From Galbula dea (Eukaryota; Chordata; Aves; Piciformes; Galbulidae), in NCBI GenBank assembly GCA_013399015.1, contig VWZX01007392.1:248001-312000 (forward strand): a stretch of DNA of 64,000 nt. The letters run 5' to 3'. Numbering within the stretch: position 1 is the first letter of the stretch; every line of letters begins with the position of its first letter. The notes under the pieces were generated by a model. That model was not told where the DNA came from and made no database searches. It saw only the letters and a list, made by a program, of their open reading frames with translations. The position numbers and the translations under genes were made by a program. This document shows positions 60,762-64,000 of the stretch, one piece after another.

Positions 60762-61280
60762 AGCTGCCCGCAGGACCACCGCCGCCACCTCCCCGCCCGA
60801 CCTCGACCGGAGACCTGCACGCATGCGCAAGGTGCGCTCGCGCATGCACTGCCGACGCCGGCGGCTCACTCACGCGCAGTAACCGTTCCTTATATCCCTG
60901 CACCGAGAAGAGCAACTGCTTCCCCTCTTCCACCTCCTTCCCACGGGAGCCGGCGCGCCGCCCCCTGCTGGTCGGGAGGAGCAGGAACAGCGGGTGAGTG
61001 GGGGGTTCCCAGCTCTGTCTCCTCGGCCCTGTCCTCTCGGGTCGCCTTTGGAGCTGCCGCTCCTGGCGCCTGCATGGCCGCAGCGGCTGCCGGGGTCCTG
61101 CGGGGTGGACTTCAGCTGCCCGCTCTCCTCAGAGACTGAGCTGGGGACAGCTTCGGAGGGCAGCCGGCGGTGGAAGCGCCGATGGCAGGGCCAGCAGGTG
61201 ATCGGCTTGGTGCGGGCGGACAGGCCCTGTGGGGTGCGCTTGCAGGGGGACTTCTGCAGGGTCAGTTGGTGTCCTTGGGA
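60160..61280. promoter_or_regulatory. CpG island with FYTTD1 promoter, possibly bidirectional
   Basis: GC- and CpG-dense block around the FYTTD1 start codon. NRF-1-type palindromes lie at 60817-60830 (TGCACGCATGCGCAA core) and 60838-60850 (CGCGCATGCAC core), 56-90 bp upstream of the ATG. On the plus strand CAGCGG|GTGAGTG at 60988-61000 is a near-ideal splice donor, which suggests a divergent transcript. No coding exon of the divergent gene was recognised. Confidence 0.8.
60659..60761 (-). CDS. FYTTD1: FYTTD1 coding exon 1
   Basis: Encodes residues 1-34 and the first base of Asp35. An Ala/Gly/Ser-rich start is followed by SLEKIDMSL, the first half of the UAP56-binding motif. Donor is CTTG|GTGAGG. 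Within a CpG island. Confidence 0.92.
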
Positions 61281-61282
61281 AG

Positions 61283-61649
61283 GATCATGGAATGGTTTGG
61301 GTTCGAAGGGACCATTAAAGGTCATCTAGTCCAACCCCTTTGCAATGCGCAAGGACATCTTAACTAGATCAAGTTGCTCCAAGCCCCATCCAGCCTGACT
61401 TTGAATGTTTTCAGGACTGGAGTTTCTACCATCTCTCTGGGCAACCTGTGCCAGTGTTTCACCATCCTCATTGTAAAAAAAAATCCTAAATCTAGTCTAA
61501 ATTTCCCGTCTTCTAGTTTAAAACCATCACCCTTTGTGCTGTCGCAACAGGCCCTGCTAAGAAATCTGTCCACATGTTTCCTGTAGACCCCTTCTAAGTA
61601 CTGAAGGATTGCTGTTGAGTTTCCCTGCAGCCTTCTCTTCTCCAGGCTG
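61283..61649 (-). mobile_element. CR1 LINE, 3' fragment (different subfamily)
   Basis: Tail GATCATGGAATGGTTTGGG and TCTAGTCCAACCCC. Minus-strand coding includes GDGFKLEDGKFRLDLGFFF and VKHWHRLPREMVE, an ORF2 C-terminus that differs from the other copies. It sits just upstream of the CpG island. Confidence 0.88.
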
Positions 61650-64000
61650 TCACATTAACAGGCAAGCCCCTGACCCCGAAGTCTGCCAGTCCCACAGTAA
61701 ATCGATCTCCGTTTCTTTCACATGGGAAACAAGGCCGTAATGCTACACTACCCCAACGCTCTCAGCCGAATTTCTTCATCGAGGCAAGGGCCTCCCTGAC
61801 ACAGCCTGGAGTGAGGAGGACAGGGGCCTAGGAACAGCAGGGGGTGCTGGAAAGCAGGGGTGTTGTAAAGCAGGGCTGCTGGTGCTGGTGTGGTGCAGAG
61901 GATCGTAGGGTTTGGGGGACAGTTGTGTCACAGGGCTCGAGGTCATGGGCTGGCTGGGGAGATAGTGAAGTGCTGAGAAGTTGCAGGGCTGGGGAAGGGT
62001 GTTCAGCAGAGAAGCTTAAGGTGAGATGCCTTCTCCTACGACCCCAGTGCAATTAAGAGAAATAACCTGTTCTGTAAACAGCCAAACCAATGCAGGCTAA
62101 TCTAGCAGAATGATGTCTCCAAATGTCAAACAGCAGGGTTCAAACCAGGTTCCTATTTCAAAATATGATGTTAGGCTTAAAATTACTACTTAAAACCAGA
62201 TCAGTATGACTACTGATGTTCTATTTTTTTTGGGTTCTTTTCAGAGTTATCTTCTCCAGCTTTTGGTCAGAATCACATGATCCAGAAATTCAGAAGGGAA
62301 GTTAACAACTTGCTTTTTAAACAAGGAATCTAGTGAAGCCTTTTTTTCCCCTTATATTTGCATTGTTTGGAGCTGCGTGTATTGCTGGTGGGTCAGCAGT
62401 ACACACGTACCTAGTGGTCAGCTGGCTGCTGCTAAATGAGTTATAACAGGGCTGGGATCTACCTCTTTTTTTAGACAGCAGCACTTCCTTCAGCACTCCT
62501 TATTAAATTTATGGATGGTAATTATCTTTGAGATCTCTACATCATGCTGATAGTTGGTTGAAATTAGTCAGTGACTTCCAGAGAGAGTAAAAGAAGGAGC
62601 AGATGGGCAGACAATATGATCTCAGGCTTCCTTCAGAACCTAGGCAGTAAATGCTGAGAGAAGAATACATATTTATTACCCTGTTCACAGTGGTAACCAG
62701 TCATTACAGTGCACATCTCCTCCAGTGTTCAGCAGGAGCTGAGCTGAGGCTGCCGTTCAAACACTGACTGACTTTGTCCTTGGCCTTCAGTAGGCTTTAC
62801 AACATGACCAAAGAATAGCTTGTTTGAGGGTTTGACTGACTGGGAGCTCTGAACCAAGGCTCCAGGGACTATGTTGCAAATGCCCTTGAGCAGGAATAAA
62901 TAACTATTTTGCTACACAAGACCTTACACACAAGCTTCTCCTTGCAGTAGGAACACTCCCACATTTCTTTGGCTGCCCATGTATGCTCTCTGCTTATTTG
63001 CTAAAATTTCTAAGTACCCAATACACAACTAACTCCTTGTGTGTGCAATCCCTGGCACAGTTCTGTCCTTCCATGCTGGGTGACACCTGCGCATCAATAC
63101 TGTATAGGCCTTTGCCCCTTAACTGCAGTGTTGAGGATCTTTATAGGAGTAGCATCATGAAAAGCAAGAATGAGAAGAGAGACTTGAGGCTTTCTGGCCT
63201 CTGCTCTCTCCTGTACTACAGACTGCTATAAGGCCTCTGGATTTATGCTTTTCATGTAGCTCTTGCCTTCTAAAATAAGGCCAGAAACATACTTCTGTGT
63301 GTTTCTCTTACTGCTTTCTACTGTCTAGAAGAGAATGGCTCAGTTTTTGCCATAGGACATCTTCAGCTAGAGAGAGACTTTCCCTCCAAGCAGGAGCTCA
63401 TACTGTGGTGAGGGAGGCTGAGTTCCACTCCATTTTCTTCTCTGTGTTCTCCATGTGCAGCATAAGTTGAGACATGCAGTCTTGGAGCCACAAGTATGCA
63501 TTTTCCTCTAGATGACAAGTGGGATTTGATGGCAAGTGATTGATGATAAGTAGGACTTGAGGTTCTTAATGTCAGGCTACATTACTAAAGCTATCACCAG
63601 ATCATCAATAAATACTAATAATAGAGATGTAATAATAAAGATGTATTTATTTTAAAAAACAATTCATGTGATGTTATAGGGTACAGCTCCATCTGGTGAC
63701 TGTGTCACACTGATAAACAAATGTTCCATTTACCCAAAACAAATATGCTAACTGCAAAGGTGGCAGATGCTGCCTGCCCTTGTGACAGGTGGAAACCAGA
63801 CACAATCCAGATTGCACCACATCTAATAATATTTGAATAATAAATGCACACATTTATTATTCAAACAGGATGTCAACTGTCTGCTGCCCAGGACAACAGA
63901 AAACCAGGCAAAAGTCCTGATCTTTAAGAGTATTTTTCTTCTGCATTCGCAATGGCTGAAATGCAGTGAGGATCATGAAGGCAACCATGCAAGTATCAGC
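61650..64000. other. Sequence upstream of FYTTD1
   Basis: Positions 61800-62050 are moderately GC-rich, the rest AT-rich. If a divergent gene exists this would be its first intron, but no exon was recognised on the plus strand. A perfect 15-bp inverted repeat lies at 63832-63865. Confidence 0.5.
63832..63865. repeat. Perfect inverted repeat, 15-bp arms, 4-nt loop
   Basis: Arms TTTGAATAATAAATG (63832-63846) and CATTTATTATTCAAA (63851-63865), separated by CACA. Very AT-rich. Confidence 0.9.

Noticed and set aside
60597..61139. Long plus-strand frame through the FYTTD1 CpG island, with a possible ATG at 61074 giving MAAAAAGVLRGGLQLPALLR
   Set aside because: The frame is an effect of GC-rich sequence and overlaps FYTTD1 exon 1 antisense. 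The ATG product is 21 residues with no known match, although a divergent transcript remains possible.
1..64000. tRNA, rRNA, snoRNA, CRISPR array or viral gene block
   Set aside because: No cloverleaf with A/B boxes, no regularly spaced direct repeats and no retroviral or other viral gene motifs were seen. Eye inspection could miss small RNAs; tRNAscan and Infernal would settle it.

Overview
The window is vertebrate nuclear DNA and almost certainly avian. It carries two large, intron-rich genes in AT-rich sequence, two CpG-island promoters, and at least twelve CR1 LINE copies, several with the octamer-type 3' tails (ATTCTGTG-like) typical of bird genomes. Both genes were recognised by translating exons on the minus strand and checking that splice sites and codon phases join. 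Their order matches human 3q29 (FYTTD1 then LRCH3, same direction), which I recall as corresponding to chicken chromosome 9.

Layout, read in the direction of transcription (high to low coordinates). Positions 61.3-64.0 kb are upstream sequence with a CR1 fragment and a perfect 15-bp inverted repeat. Positions 60.2-61.3 kb hold a CpG island with the FYTTD1 start and signs of a divergent promoter. FYTTD1 (UIF, an mRNA-export adaptor) occupies 60,761-46,540 in nine coding exons that join into an uninterrupted 315-residue protein. From 46.5 to 43.4 kb lie the FYTTD1 3' flank, with a twin-hairpin sequence, and a CR1 copy. From 43.4 to 42.4 kb is the CpG island of LRCH3. LRCH3 (leucine-rich repeats plus calponin-homology domain) starts at 43,233. 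Its first ten coding exons, about 434 residues covering the whole leucine-rich repeat domain, lie between 43,233 and 2,042. The rest of the gene, including the CH domain, lies beyond position 1. Intron 1 of LRCH3 alone is 28.9 kb and holds most of the non-coding sequence.

The two genes are in tandem with about 3.3 kb between stop and start codons. Their products are not known to work together: FYTTD1 acts in nuclear mRNA export and LRCH3 at the cortex and cytoskeleton. Both promoters carry the same NRF-1-type palindrome, so their basal expression may be driven similarly.

I found no RNA genes, CRISPR arrays, viral genes or novel multi-gene system. The best leads are structural: a 28-nt alternating purine-pyrimidine (Z-DNA-type) palindrome just inside LRCH3 intron 1, a twin-hairpin motif downstream of FYTTD1, opposed CR1 copies flanking FYTTD1 exons, an internal-only CR1 endonuclease fragment, and an assembly gap in a CR1 reverse transcriptase that appears too short.
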